From: Holophaga sp.
GTDB taxonomy: Bacteria > Acidobacteriota > Holophagae > Holophagales > Holophagaceae
NCBI GenBank assembly: GCA_030691225.1
Contig: JAUYES010000257.1
Coordinates: forward strand, 1-5,754
DNA length: 5,754 nt
Reading direction: 5' to 3'
The notes below the pieces were generated by a model. It did no database searches. It was not told where the DNA came from and saw nothing but the letters and a program-made list of their open reading frames with translations. A program made the position numbers and the translations under genes. Shown here piece after piece: positions 5,729 to 5,754 of this stretch. How positions within the stretch are numbered: position 1 is the stretch's first letter; every line of letters begins with the position of its first letter.

Positions 5729-5754
5729 TTCTGGGGAGCTATGGGACCAATCCG

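Noticed and set aside
5741..5754. Possible start of a divergent + strand gene (ATGGGACCAATCCG)
   Set aside because: GGGGAG at 5733-5738 leaves only 2 nt before the ATG, and only four codons are visible, so it cannot be supported from this window.
1..5754. CRISPR arrays, tRNA/rRNA genes, transposases, toxin-antitoxin or phage genes
   Set aside because: I looked for regularly spaced repeats, RNA gene signatures and mobile-element proteins on both strands and saw none; the only repeats are the CACGGAG element and the short pgk duplication.

Overview
This window reads as ordinary chromosomal DNA from a GC-rich bacterium with an outer membrane. The evidence for the outer membrane is a signal-peptide-bearing beta-barrel protein of the DUF481/YdiY type that ends in phenylalanine, plus a small lipoprotein with a clean lipobox. 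The mix of a DUF481 protein, a pgk-tpiA pair and helical orphan proteins of a type I associate with Acidobacteriota (perhaps Holophagae) suggests that phylum. This is an inference from memory, held at low to moderate confidence. No mobile-element gene, CRISPR array, tRNA or rRNA was seen.

Layout. The left part, about 1-2460, is on the + strand. It holds the C-terminal end of a SAM-dependent methyltransferase-like protein (1-282), then phosphoglycerate kinase (pgk, 333-1529) and triosephosphate isomerase (tpiA, 1647-2390). Between pgk and tpiA lies a long imperfect hairpin of the 'CACCACGGAG...CTCCGTGGTG' type, with an A-tract on one side and a T-tract on the other. A 14-base piece of the same repeat recurs downstream of tpiA. 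A 13-bp perfect hairpin after tpiA probably ends the transcript.

The right part, about 2541-5754, is on the - strand and converges on tpiA. Read in transcription order it holds a 105-aa lipoprotein (5689-5372), a 204-aa helical protein (5372-4758), a 427-aa helical protein (4761-3478) and the DUF481 outer-membrane barrel (3416-2541). The first three genes overlap at their ends (TAATG, then ATGA), so they are almost certainly one translationally coupled operon. The barrel gene follows after 61 bp and has its own ribosome binding site.

How the genes work together. pgk and tpiA supply two reactions of lower glycolysis/gluconeogenesis, with the hairpin placed where it could tune their relative expression. 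The three overlapping genes have no function I can name. Their coupling predicts a shared job that joins a membrane-anchored lipoprotein to two helical proteins. The longer of these carries three similar histidine-led helical segments, which is the most interesting lead in the window.
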